Shown in pieces: positions 19,960-31,670 of a stretch of DNA of 64,000 nucleotides. Position numbers and translations under genes: made by a program. The DNA is from Paragonimus westermani (lineage: Eukaryota; Platyhelminthes; Trematoda; Plagiorchiida; Troglotrematidae). The notes beneath the pieces are model-generated. The model did no database searches. It had not been told where the DNA came from and saw nothing but the letters and a program-made list of their open reading frames with translations. Positions within the stretch are counted from its first letter, which is position 1. Each line of letters starts with the position of its first letter. The DNA lies in NCBI GenBank assembly GCA_008508345.1, contig QNGE01003322.1:1-64000 (forward strand), in the 5' to 3' direction.

Positions 19960-20330
19960 AGGAAAGTCAACGCTACTACTGTATAAATTGCTCTTCAGTT
20001 TCAAGGAGAACAATAGTCCAACGGCCGTTTCCAGGAGCATTTGGGAAAGAGGCATTGTCTAAGCCTGCTGTGCTCTAAAACTTTTGATAGGACACGAAAC
20101 TTTTCAGACACCTACATCTTCGAGCAAACAGGCAGTTTCCAAGCTCAAGCTTAATTTTTACACATAGAGCCAGTTCCGGTGAGTCCGTGATTGTCAGAGC
20201 TGCGCACCACCTGCTAACCAGGGTTGCAAAACCTCTACCTTTGTGGACGCAAGAAGAAGTCCTGTAATTGTCTGTAGTATGAAAATGAACGCCTGCAAGG
20301 AAACAAGGTAATCGGTTACGAAGCATCACA
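19960..20330 (-). pseudogene. LINE APE endonuclease, upstream/middle part
   Basis: The frame from 20329 reads HKGRGFATLVSRWCAALTIT and LALCVKIKLELGNCLFARRC. It matches the 'rGGGvaiyvs......' and '..lwv.i.l......l.vgcVYRpP' strands of CR1/Jockey-like endonucleases. A later frame gives GLDNASFPNAPGNGRWTIVL, like the strand before GDFN. GDFN itself is not readable. With 19197-19475 it probably forms one interrupted LINE copy. Confidence 0.5.
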
Positions 20331-21111
20331 TAATGGGGAAATATGCGAATTGTCCAGCAGAGACTTTTGCGTTATTTTTCTGCACTGGAAACGAGCAAAT
20401 GTTTCGGACACACGGAGGCTATTTTAATCATAGGCTGATGTCACATTTTGTGCACACAAAATATTTTTTTGAAATGACCTTGCCGACACTACCAGCGGAT
20501 AAAAGTTTTGATCTCCAACCCAATTCATTAGTTTTGTGGGTGAAAATATTGCATGCCTCAAAAGTCTACAGTATACACCTGTACAAACATGGCGAAATTT
20601 ACCTAAATTTTAAAAATTCAAGCTTTCACATTCTTTGATGAAACATAACTGTCTACACAGCCATTTACTGTTTGTCCAGAAACGCAAATTGCATCCCGTT
20701 AAGTCGCTGCAGTGAACAAAGAATTCCATTCAAAAGCGTCTATTCTGTTCCTATAGCTTGCTTGTTCTCACATTGACTGAACCGACTGTTTGTAACTGAG
20801 GCGTGATTGAGGAAGGAAGTCGCGTGTTACTTACAGCCTCACTGAGATGTCTCTTTTCCCCTTCCAAGATTGTTGCAATTTATGGCAAAATTCGTCTAGA
20901 AAAAATCCATACGCCGATAAACGCAAGTCTGAAAATCTCCGAACGAATTTAACCCTACGTGGGTAAAACGATTAAATGGAGAGGTACACATTATGCAGTA
21001 CAAAATATAATGCAGCCCGGTCATGGTAGGATTCCATAAACGCGGAAATTCGTCAACCGTCTATTTAAAGTTTATTTGTGATAAAGGTTGCTCTCCTGAT
21101 GAACTGATAAA
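20331..21111. other. No recognisable feature
   Basis: A 101-codon plus frame (20333-20638) has no recognisable domain. The rest is without features that I can identify. Confidence 0.4.
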
Positions 21112-21518
21112 TGTTGTTCTCCTGACCCACTCATTATAATTGAAAATCCCTGTAGAACTCATGTAAAACAATTTTACTTTCAACGAACAGAACTGTTTTC
21201 AATAGATAATCATCTTTGACTGGTACAATTATATATCAAATCAAGTAACAATAACGGAAGTCATTGATAGGAAAATGGTACGACCGTAAGGCGATTGGGT
21301 GTTACACGAACACGATTTAGTTGTGCTTATGCTCACCAGGTCTTAGGAAGTCTGTGTTAATTGGGGTGAGCTGGGGGGGGGGACGGGATCAAATTGCCTC
21401 GTGGACTGAGTGTACGTGTTTGGCCACGGTAATCCCAAGGTGTGAACGAACTGTTTTTGAACACCCAGATCCGGTTGACGTAATCGGATTGCGACCGCCT
21501 CGGCTATAGACAGGATGC
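21112..21518 (-). mobile_element. PLE 3' end in inverted orientation
   Basis: The reverse complement matches, from its left, the C-terminal end of the GIY-YIG reading frame (as at 22567-22740: IAEAVAIRLRQPDLGVQKQF) and then the PLE 3' tail (as at 22029-22270). It meets the plus-oriented copy head to head at 21518/21519. A run of ten G at 21373-21382 replaces a mixed G/C stretch in the other copy. Confidence 0.8.
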
Positions 21519-22287
21519 GCCTATCCTGTGCCTATCCTGAGAAACTCATTATCAGGATCATGCAAGAGAGACCAATACAAACCCCAATTACCACACTTGA
21601 TAAGAAAAAGATCTATATAACATTTCCCATTCAAAGGTGACGCAGCAGCCGAGCTGATAACGTGTCAACTAACTGATGCGATTGGCAGTACCCACTATGC
21701 TGCAGTTCCTGTCGTAGCGTTCCAATCAAAACGCATGGTGCCACTTGATCTGAAAGATAATATGCTTAACAGTGAGGACTCGTTTTTGATCTATTCATTT
21801 GACTGATCCTGTGGTTCAGCATATATTGGTCGCACCACCAGGCGTTTATCGGAAAGAATTCGTGAACGTTGCTCGACGTGGCTTCGCTCCGGAATAACAA
21901 AGAACATCAACTAATCCATTCTGACCCACTTAGTCGACTCGCACTAATAATCGTTATCTTGTGTTTATCATCCCCGAATGAGAGGTTTTAGGAGACGTTC
22001 AGATAACTACTGCTAACGAATGCTAAAACTCTGCGAGCATAAGCACAACTAGATCGTGTTTATGTTACACCCAATCGCCTTACCCGCGTACCATTTTCCT
22101 ATCAATGACTTCCGTTATTGTTACTTGATTTGATATACAATTGTATCAGTCAAAGATGAGAATTTATCGAAAACAGCTCTGTTCGTTGAAAGTAAAATTG
22201 TTTTACATGATTTCTACAGGGATTTTCAATTATAATGAGTAGGTCAGTAGAACAACATTTATAACGTTCAACTCGAAACGGACGGTG
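21519..22287 (+). mobile_element. PLE 3' portion: linker, truncated GIY-YIG nuclease and tail
   Basis: The plus strand reads KKKIYITFPFKGDAAAELIT and PLDLKDNML, the linker that joins RT and endonuclease in Penelope-like elements. SCGSAYIGRTTRRLSERIRE follows, the GIY-YIG active-site strand plus the first helix. A TGA replaces the cysteine of the 'FxCSCG' pair. Just after HLVDS (about 21945) the reading frame is lost: about 90 unrelated bases lead into the 3' tail (22029-22287), which ends in AACTCGAAACGGACGGTG. The usual C-terminal half of the nuclease is therefore missing from this copy. Confidence 0.8.
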
Positions 22288-22910
22288 TCAATTAATCTGA
22301 AAGATAATATGCCTAAGAGTGAAGCCTCATTTTTGATCTATTCATTTGACTGTTCCTGTGGTTCAGCATATATTGGTCGCACCACCAGGCATTTATCGGA
22401 AAGAATTCGTGAGCACTCTCCGGCGTGACTTCGCTCTGGACTAACAAAGAACATTAACTCATCCATTCTGGCCCACATAGTCGACTGTGACCGCCACACA
22501 GACACGGATAGAGCGTTTCACATTGTCTACCGTGCCCCGACCGCTGCTTCGCGAAAGATCAAGTGGCGCATCCTGTCTATAGCCGAGGCGGTCGCAATCC
22601 GATTACGTCAACCGGATCTGGGTGTTCAAAAACAGTTCGTTCACACCTTGGGATTACCGTGGCCAAACATGTACACTCAGCTCACGAGGCAATTTGATCC
22701 CGTTCCCCGCCCAGCTCACCCCAATTAACACTGACTTCCTAAAACCTTGTGAGCGTAAGCACAACTAGATCGTGTTTATGTTACACCCAATCGCCTCACC
22801 CGCGTACCATTTTCCTATCAATGACTTCCGTTATTGTTACTTGATTTGATATATAATTGTACCAGTCAAAGATGAGAATTTATCGAAAACAGTACTGTTC
22901 GCTGAAACCA
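22288..22910 (+). mobile_element. PLE 3' portion: nearly complete GIY-YIG nuclease and tail
   Basis: Directly following the previous copy head to tail, the plus frame reads FDCSCGSAYIGRTTRHLSER with AYIGR at 22366-22380. Next come HIVDCDRHTDTDRAFHIVYR and LSIAEAVAIRLRQPDLGVQK, then TLGLPWPN. These are the full PLE GIY-YIG domain: metal-binding Cys cluster, YIG strand, the R and H/E helix and the conserved 'iaEaiaIr...PdLcvQK..v..L.LPW' end. One TGA interrupts it after EHSPA. The tail (22736-22910) matches the other copies and stops abruptly near 22910. The nuclease would nick target DNA for PLE insertion; with the stop and no RT attached, this copy is dead. Confidence 0.85.
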
Positions 22911-25900
22911 CTCATGGACTTTTGATCAGCATTCTTAGCTTGCTGTCTATCAAAGTCAGGCAAGAAAGTCGAATAATCTTCTTACTTGTTCTTCAGATCA
23001 TTATAAAGACGACGAGAATGTCAGGAAAACACCCTTAAATGAATTGTATAACCCTGCCACAATCCATACAATGTACCATGAAGTCTAAATCTTACGAAGC
23101 AAACAAACTCCATAATCGAACTATATCTCGAGTTAAAACTATAATACCATTCCCAAACTATGTTCTATGAATAGTGCTACCACTCGACTTTGCTGCTCTG
23201 AATGCAGTAACTTTTGCATTGCTCCACTTGCTTGAGTCTGGTTTCTCGTAGGATCCGTTTCAATACTTCAGCTGTGTACTGTTCTTGGCTGTTTTCATCC
23301 TTGATAGATAGTTCCGGTCATTTTGTGTACCACATCCATACGCCTCGTCACAGGTATGCTTGTTTCATTCTCTGGTCATACCAACAGTTTACCTGACCTT
23401 TATGAAATACATTGGCTTCAGATTAATTCATGCCCGATGGGATGCTGTTCGGTATTTAGTCAGGTTACTGGTTTCCCAAAAATGACACGGGAATGTGCTG
23501 CGAAGTGAGTTTTCTGAGTTAAAATTTCGCCCAATTTGTAATTCACCAGTTACCGATTTGACATTGGATATTTCACTACGTGATACTGATTAATAGTTTA
23601 GCAGATTTATTAATTTGGAAGACAGTAAATTGTGAAAATGTGGGCTTCGATTGTGCTGGCATCCGTGACAAAAACAGTGTGCTGAGACATGGAAAGTACT
23701 CTGCAGGTTGAGACACAAAGTCACACCGACAACTTCGATATTTCACGTTTAGATGGAGTTATTCACGTGAAACCTGCCAAATAATCTGCAGAATAGGCTA
23801 ATCTGGCAGAAATTTTTAAGGACACAATGTAGTCATTCCACTGGTCACGTAATTTAGTAGTAGGAACCTGAAAGTGTGTCAGATATGTATTAACTGTTCC
23901 AAGCATAATGGCTATGTTGAATTTATGACTTCGCACCGAAGCTGAAAGGGACAAAATTGGGCTACTTTTCACTATATCACCCTACTGGAACAAGAATGGT
24001 TCATCCTATTGATTTGACTTCCTCTCTTTCGTTTAACTGACTTTGCAATTGTGCATCTGCTAACTTTGATCTGGGTCTTTGGAAGCACGTGACTGGAACT
24101 ACAGTTCCTTAGGTGAACCAAAGATTTCTTCAAAATTTTGTACACCGAACCTTCTAAAGTGCAAAACTGTGTGATAACCGGTGCACATTCAGTTTTGAGC
24201 TTCACTTGTTGACCATGGAAAATATGTCCGTGAATGAATGTTTCCTACGACTTTTCTCTATCTATGTCACCAAATCCGCTTCGTTAGTCCCATTAGTTTC
24301 CCCATGACGGTTGCTGACGTCAGTGTTCAACGGTTTGTACGCTTGACATCGAATCGTCACTTTGGATCTTGATAAACTGATAATCGGACTGTTAATAATC
24401 TGCTGTTGAATACTTCAAAATTGGTGATGACATTGTAGCTAGTCTGTGAACTACAACTACCAAGTAAGGACAGTCACGTTTGTCGTCACCACCTGCCCAC
24501 GCTTATTCACAAGCCAGGGGCCCGATGAGCAGTGACACGTGGTTCTCAAGGCACAGTCATTATCACATACATCATCTGAATTCTTAGGCTAGCTTACTGA
24601 TAATCTGGCTGTTTTACTTAAACCTCATCGGTGAGCTACAGTATGCCCGCCGTTTTCTGCTCACGCAGCTTGACTGTTCACAGGTACGTTGTTCAGGTAA
24701 AATGACCGTATATGGCGAACGTTACTCTCTAATCGCTCTGTAGATGTAAATATCCACAGAAAAATTACATAAAGACGTTTCTTGTTAGCACAACACGCTT
24801 ATTCTAGGTACCGGATATACCGACATTTGAAGTGCAACTAATTGGAACAAACTTACGAGCTCTCTTCTCACGAAACTCTGCTCTAGAATTTTGGTAAGAC
24901 AGTCCCCATGAAATGTATTTCGTTTTTCAAAAGTTCTCTTCAAGAAAGCGGCTAGTAAGAGACGATGTAGTCATTCTTCTTGAGTACTTATGTCAAGATT
25001 TTCTTTGAAATAGTACTCAGAATAATCGTGTTCAAGTTATATTACTGACAATTTATAGTAGCGTTTAGCTCACTCGTGTGTACGTTTTGCACACTTGAAT
25101 ACTTCTAAAAATCGACTCCAATGGGTCTCAATGGGGCGATCAGTTCAGTAAGTACATATGGCAAATCTGAATCGGAATTTTTCCGACGACGGACAACGTT
25201 ATGACGTGGTATATCGTTAAAAGTTATCACCCGGCGGAAAAACCTTTCTTAAATGTTCTGAACTTAGAAACGGAATCTTGTTTGTCAATCAACAGGACCA
25301 AGTTATTCAAATTTACAACTGTAATTTCATTCCAAACTGTTGCCGGATGCCTGATGTTATTGCATTTCCTATAAATACACAGTACCTGTTACTGATAAAC
25401 AGATTGAGAATGACGTAAAACTAGGAGCGATTTGTAACACTCTACGTTTCAATCACCTCAGTTGGCCTTCCTCAGTAGTGTTGTAATCCAAATTCGGCCG
25501 ACGTCAGAAACTTTCGTACGCACTTTTCTCGGTGACATCTTTTAACAACTTGTGGCTGTCTCTAAGGGAGACTTGACACAGTCTTCATGTGTCATGTATA
25601 AGGGGTAACTTTGTATGGACACACACGTGGTAGTTTACTTCTGTCAGGGTAAGTTATGTAATTAGTCACCTGCATAAGCAATGTGGAATTGTTGTAACCC
25701 ATGACAGAATATTCCCAGTTATCTGCTTATTTGCATAGCACAATAGATGCAATATAGGTTTGTAAAAATTTGATTGACGTCTCAACTGAATCTAATCTAC
25801 CGCTGGTGATTAAAATACGTCGCAATCCTATGTGTCTATCGAGTGTTGGCTAAGCCGTTATCGTTGTCAGCTCTGAGTACCTAGGGTTGAAAGTTCATTG

Positions 25901-26797
25901 CGTTTGAGAGGCCGGTTTCTAGTTACATAGAATTTGACAAGTTCAGTGATAAGTGCTATTCCAGTTAAACATCTCGGGGACTGTAAAGTGTACGCAAGAA
26001 TTTTGAATTCGTTGACAGCCAAAGAAACTCTTGTTCTATTTCGTGCGACAGATTGTTGATAAGTATTATCAAAAGTTTGAAATTTACACGCATTTGTGAT
26101 GCGAAAGGGAAGAAAAACCAAGTCACGCGTACAGGCGGGTAAACCCTTCAACAGTAATTTGAAGTTTAATGATAATAATTGGCTGTCTTCCTGGCTATCT
26201 TTTGTACCTAACTTGTCACCCGTGTATACTTTTACACTCATCTAGGCTCACAAGTTGAATCCCCGAAAATCAAACATAACTTTACCCTGGCTTGACCTCG
26301 CCAGTTTTACCGACGCTTGCCTCGACTGGAGTGGGAACTCCAGTCCAGATTCTCATGACGACATACTATCGACGACTCCGTCTGGACATTCAGCCACGTC
26401 CTCTTGTGATCAGTACACAAGCCGTCCAGTTATCGCCAAGTCTCCGTAAATGCCATTAGGAGTGCCAAAATCAGAACTTTTAAATCAGGTTGAGGTCACA
26501 AATTCACTAGATTTGCAGGTCGACTTTAGTACTGCTGGCAGGTGGACTGGGTTGAAAGGATCTTATCAGACAAGTCTGAAACCTGCAATCAGTAATACGT
26601 GGTTTCAAATTTGTGTCCGTGGGGTTTGTTCTTAGTACAAATTAACCGAAACCCTACATGTACGAATAAACTTGTAGAGAGACTTTAGCATTGCAACGGA
26701 TATGGAGTGTCTAGGAACTGACACTACTCGGAGTACGTCTGGGCAGGAGTTGTTAAAATCCCAAAAACGTTTCCTGTGAAAAACGGGTAGAAAAGCA
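22911..26797. other. No recognisable gene or repeat
   Basis: Short open frames occur on both strands. The longest is 124 codons, minus 26241-25867, with no recognised motif. The stretch around 26290-26445 is GC-richer than its surroundings but has no identifiable coding motif. Confidence 0.35.
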
Positions 26798-26946
26798 GAG
26801 TTTCAAGCCAGACATTGCTCGCATTTGATTGCAGCTTTAACAGTCTGGTAGACTTTCCAGCCAGCTTGTTTCGAAAAGAAGCACTAGACTCGAGTTTTGC
26901 TCTCCTTAGAACTCGTTCGTACTGCATATCTTTGCCACAGTTGGGA
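26798..26946 (-). repeat. tRNA-derived SINE copy 3 (5'-truncated)
   Basis: The reverse complement carries GGCAAAGATATGCAGTACG, AACTCGAGTCTAGTGCTTCT and GCTGGCTGGAAAGTCTACC, matching the body of the SINE at 11206. The A-box end is missing, so this is a truncated copy. Confidence 0.7.
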
Positions 26947-27150
26947 TCACCAGTAATTCAAAAATATCGATCACCAGGCTTAAGAAAGGTAGAGATTTCG
27001 ATCCGTCAAGGATGTCTTAATCGTATGGTTATTGACTGGAATCGACAGGACAAATACTCCGTCTGCTATCGAGGTGACCGGACGACATGATCGTTGCTCA
27101 CAAACAAAACTGGATAAACATTCAAGCATGATAGTTCGGTCATGCTCAGT

Positions 27151-27348
27151 GTGAGGTCACTGGCGCAGTGTTCAACACGGTTGCGAGGTTAGACGCTTGA
27201 TCCAGGCCATGGCAAAGACATGAACTACGGACCAGCCGTAATGATAGTGAAACTCGAGTCTAGTGATTCTTTTTGAAAGAGGCTGGCTGGTAGGTCTATC
27301 TGAACGCGAAGGCTGCAATCAGATGAGTGACCTTCAACTGTGAAATAA
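27151..27348 (+). repeat. tRNA-derived SINE copy 2
   Basis: It starts with GTGAGGTCACTGGCGCAGTG, giving an A-box-like TGGCGCAGTGTTCAA at 27161-27175. The B box is shortened to GCTTGATCC. The body (GAAACTCGAGTCTAGTGATT, GGCTGGCTGGTAGGTCTATC) matches copy 1 closely. It lies about 200 bases from copy 3, in the opposite orientation. Confidence 0.7.
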
Positions 27349-29093
27349 TAAACCCTCGATCGTTTATCATGAAGACAGATGTCAAAGTTGGGAACATGTA
27401 ATTGAACAGCAGAACTTCACCGTTACATATTAGGTAAGCACTTGAAGGAGTACACCTCGATAATATGGTTGACTTGAAGTAGGTAAGGAACGTGACTATT
27501 CCAATTAACTAGTATCCATTCTAGTATTTGGACACGAAGGTTTCTAACACATTCGGAAGTCAAACGAATCATCTTTAACTAAGTGAGCCAGCGTCACGCA
27601 ACGGTAATCACCGTGATCCTCTTGGGACATTTAATGGACGGCTAAATTTAATACGGACGAAATGTGACTTGTGATTTATTATCGGGGTTAATTCAGAAGT
27701 AAAGAGGACGGGTTTACACAGATTTTCAGACTGGATAGGAGAACAGAGACACTATAACATCAGGTTTTACAAACAGATGCTCGTAATGAGGATTACTGGA
27801 AGATGCAGAAACATGTTTAAAAGTGTCCGAACAGACAGAAGAAATTATGTTGTTAATTGATTTAGCCGTAAAATCCTTGTACATAGTAAAATAAAGGAAC
27901 ACAATGAAATCAAGAAATTGTTTCCAGGGAGTGTCATCACAACCTGACAAGTGTTTTAGGGATTCGTAAAATCCCCAGCGTTGCAGCAAGTACTCTAACA
28001 GAAATGTATCAGCTAACCGCATAATGGCTGGAAACTAGTTGAGGGGTAAAATAGAGAGATATGAGACCCACATAAAAGAAACACCCTCAGTCTGACTGGT
28101 ACGGTCACGTATCGGTTATGCATGACTAGGATTCTCTGAGTCAACTGGGTTACAAAGTGCGCCGGCGCGAGCTCACAAAAAATGTTGGTATCCCAGGGCG
28201 AGGTACCATTTTCCACCTCCTGTCACAGTACTCCGTTGCAATTCGCTTATTGTGGACCACGTTAGCATATATAAAAGTAATATAGGAACACGAAGATGTT
28301 ATTGTGAGAGCTTACATCAAGAGGAGATCAAATCACGTTTTTTTGACGACAATGACTGATTATGCGATCACTTACTTCAGTACAATTCGCCATTGAGCCA
28401 TTATTCGGTAACATCAAAACAATCTATACTTACCGTGCACACCACGTGTGTCACGTAAGTATAAGGCTTCCCATTTGTTTTGAAGTTCACTGATCATACA
28501 CTCCTGGTTAAACAGCATGGCCAGCATAGGTCCCAACGCCAAACACACACTGAGCAGATGTGCAAAATGAACACCCTATGCGAAACGAGCTAGGCGACTC
28601 AATTTGGATCGCACAACCGGCTCCGAACTTACTTAAGAAGACTTGTGCTCGCAGTTCGGCTCTATTCACAGTAAGTCATTTTGCTTCTGAGCATCCATCG
28701 CCCAGGTGTTTTTAAATGTGTACCGCTTGATCTCCCATTATACGATCGTCACGTATGCTGTCCGTGTCTGACACTTCGCCAAATGACTGTCTGAAGCACA
28801 GTCTGTAGCACAGCACACAGGTGGAACTGTAGCAGGCAATAAGACCAGTAAAAATTTGTTATGGAAAAGACAGTGCTTTCATTGTGGGAAGATCTCAATT
28901 CCCGTCCAGGATTCAATCGGTTCAGACGAATATAATCACTGTGATTGTCACCCTGAAATATAAAGGCTTTTTGTGTGGACAGTGTTAGTAATAAATGCTC
29001 TTATGGGTTTTTTGAGTCAGACCATTGACCGTGTGACCTAGATCGGTGAACACACTATGCCCCGTGAAACAGAAAAACTTACGCCTAGGTCGA

Positions 29094-29114
29094 AACAACA
29101 ACAACAACAACAAA
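29094..29114 (+). repeat. Short CAA microsatellite
   Basis: Six to seven tandem CAA units lie in an otherwise unremarkable frame (29057-29287). Confidence 0.8.
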
Positions 29115-31467
29115 TGGTATTTCAGGAATGTCGATGCCACTATCAAACTGACCAACCGAATGCTTTCACTTACAAAATCATCCGCCTAACTTCGTATAGC
29201 AAGGTTGTGATCAATCACATCAGTCAAAACAACGGAGGATACGTGTTGTGTGGTGTTGACACTTCGATTTACTCTGATCAGTCGTAAGGTCATACCGGCC
29301 AATTAAATAGAAACCTCACACAACGATAACAAGTGAACTAACCAACCAAATAGTCTCGGTTTTGCGTGCATCAACAATGATTAGCAATCGGATAGACCAA
29401 AGTGCTAACACCGTGTATAGTCTTTCCTATGTGTTGACTAAATGGATCGAGGGTACTCAGTGATTTACACTAACGAGTTTACCTCTTAAATTACAGTCAA
29501 TCGATGTTGATCGAAATGCCAAGCTTCATGTCGTCAGATTCAGTCAGACGAACTGGCTATTGAAGGAATGAACACTTACTCAACCGGCACATAATTCGTC
29601 GTCACAGAGGAGTAGATAACGGCACCAACCACAAACTCTTTCACTCATGTTAGGTGAGTGGATACTCAGTCTGTGCACATCTGAACTTTCAGCTAGGTAC
29701 AAGCAAGATCCGTGCTCTTTTCCTGAGAAGACAAAGCCAGTTAACCGATGAAGATTACTTCTATTGATTTTTTGACCAACAGTGCACAGTGCTGGTGGTT
29801 GACTCGACCCGGATGATTGTAACTACCTTGAATTAATTTGAGGATAGTTGTCGGTTAAGTTAACCAGATGATCATAGATCATTACGGAACCCTGGCTGGA
29901 ATGGAGGTGTGTAAAATGATACATTCGCATACGGACATTCCTTTAACATAACACACAAATATCTGCAGGTGTGGTTTAGGTCAACCAGCAGGTTGTTGAT
30001 AATTACAAACAGCTGGCTACATTGAATTCGCGTAATCGGACATATCCATGCAGGGCAGTTCTCTTAACTTATCAGGTACTAATGCACCCATCTAAAGCGT
30101 ATGTGCCTATCTTCGATAGTTCTTAAAACCATTTGAATCCAGTTATATTGGTTAGTTTGAACAAGCCAGAAATGTGAAAGCAACCAACCACGTGTGCGTT
30201 CTGAATCCACCTACAATATTCAACTGCGCCGTCAATTAGGTATTGACACAAATCATCCAAGCAAATAAAACTGGTTAGAATTTGAAAATTTCAATATTCA
30301 AATTTGCTTACATTTGATGTGTACAATCTCAGGTAGTTGGTGCTTCTACTAATCAGAAAAGGCTTACGCCGTTCAGTAAAAGTAAACAATTATTTCTGAG
30401 GAAGTTGGACAAAATCTCAGAAGTTTAACTCGTTTTCTCCATAGAGTGGTCATCCCGCACCTTGTAGTAAATTTAATTATAGAGCAACTCACACACGATT
30501 TGTTTCGGAAGGATTGATGATATACAAACACTTGACTGAGTTTTTAAACCCATCACTCTGGTGGATTCGTTATTGAACAAGTTAGTTATCTAGGTTCCTA
30601 AGATGTTTAATCCAATATAACCCGCTTTAAAATTTGTCCCATATTGAAATAGACGATTGGAATAGTTTGAAATTTGCATGATAAGAGTTTTGTTTGTAAC
30701 CCAGCTACTTGCATTCTGTGTGAGCCCACGGATAGTAAGTGGGTCGGTTCGGTAAAATGGACAATCTCAAGATTCTGGGAGAAATTAAAAACCACACTGT
30801 AATGTGAGGAACTTTCAACAGAACTAATCGTAATAAGAAGATCTCAGTTCGGATGTAATTCGAACCGACTCTGAAGATCACTCCTGAACAACAGACGAAA
30901 TTCATGTAAGCTTAATCTGCATGCAGAGGATGTCAAGTGCTGACCGGGCACTCGGATTATCTGAGAACAAATATTTAAATTAGCATGATATACGGTGGCA
31001 AATTGTACACAGAGACCAAAAGATAACATAAGCTCTGTTAAAAGTTGGAGGTTGTTTTTTAAACGGCTGGAGCAACATCACCTTTCAATGTCATATGGTT
31101 ACGCAGAACCTGCAGGCGGTAACACCTACATTCAGTATAAATTTACTCGTCGAAACATTCAAAATATCACTCGACAATTACATTGCTTTTTTTTCACAGA
31201 AACCGCCTCTTTGAAATCTTACACCATGATTTTCAACTCGAAATCACAAAATTCAGGCTACTAACTTAGAAAGGTGTGTGATGATTGTTTCAAAGCAGGT
31301 GTGGATGCAAACTATGGCCGAATCTCACAACTGGCTAATTGGGACAAATGACTCAATTCCGCATCGTAAGTTTATCCAGTTACTGACTGAAAAGTCAATG
31401 AAGAAATTTCCAAACATTGTTAAAAGAAACTTATAGCCAGCAAAAAGATTCACATGAAATTTAACTT

Positions 31468-31670
31468 TTAAAGTGCTTCCAAGTAAGAGTTGAACACTTC
31501 GTTTTCCATTGCGAGCGCGAACAAGGAAAACGGCGGGCTGATACTGCTACATTTGTGTCCGTACAAACGTCGCCCCAATTTTTGCATTCTTAAATCATCA
31601 TCCCCAGCAAATGGAATAGGAATCAAAGCTGAATTATCTGTACTGACCATCAATGTTACTATCGTTGTAA
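31468..31670 (-). CDS. Possible terminal coding exon, unrecognised
   Basis: On the minus strand a splice-acceptor-like GATGGTCAG is followed by an open stretch ending at TAA at 31468-31470. It encodes, among others, IPIPFAGDDDLRMQKLGRRL and LFALAMENEVFNSYLEAL. The composition is more protein-like than that of neighbouring frames, but I recognise no family, and neither a branch point nor an upstream exon could be established. It could equally be chance or a fragment of an unknown repeat. Confidence 0.15.

Noticed and set aside
29057..29287. Glutamine-run protein from the CAA repeat
   Set aside because: The run is short, and the surrounding frame has no recognisable domain or gene context.
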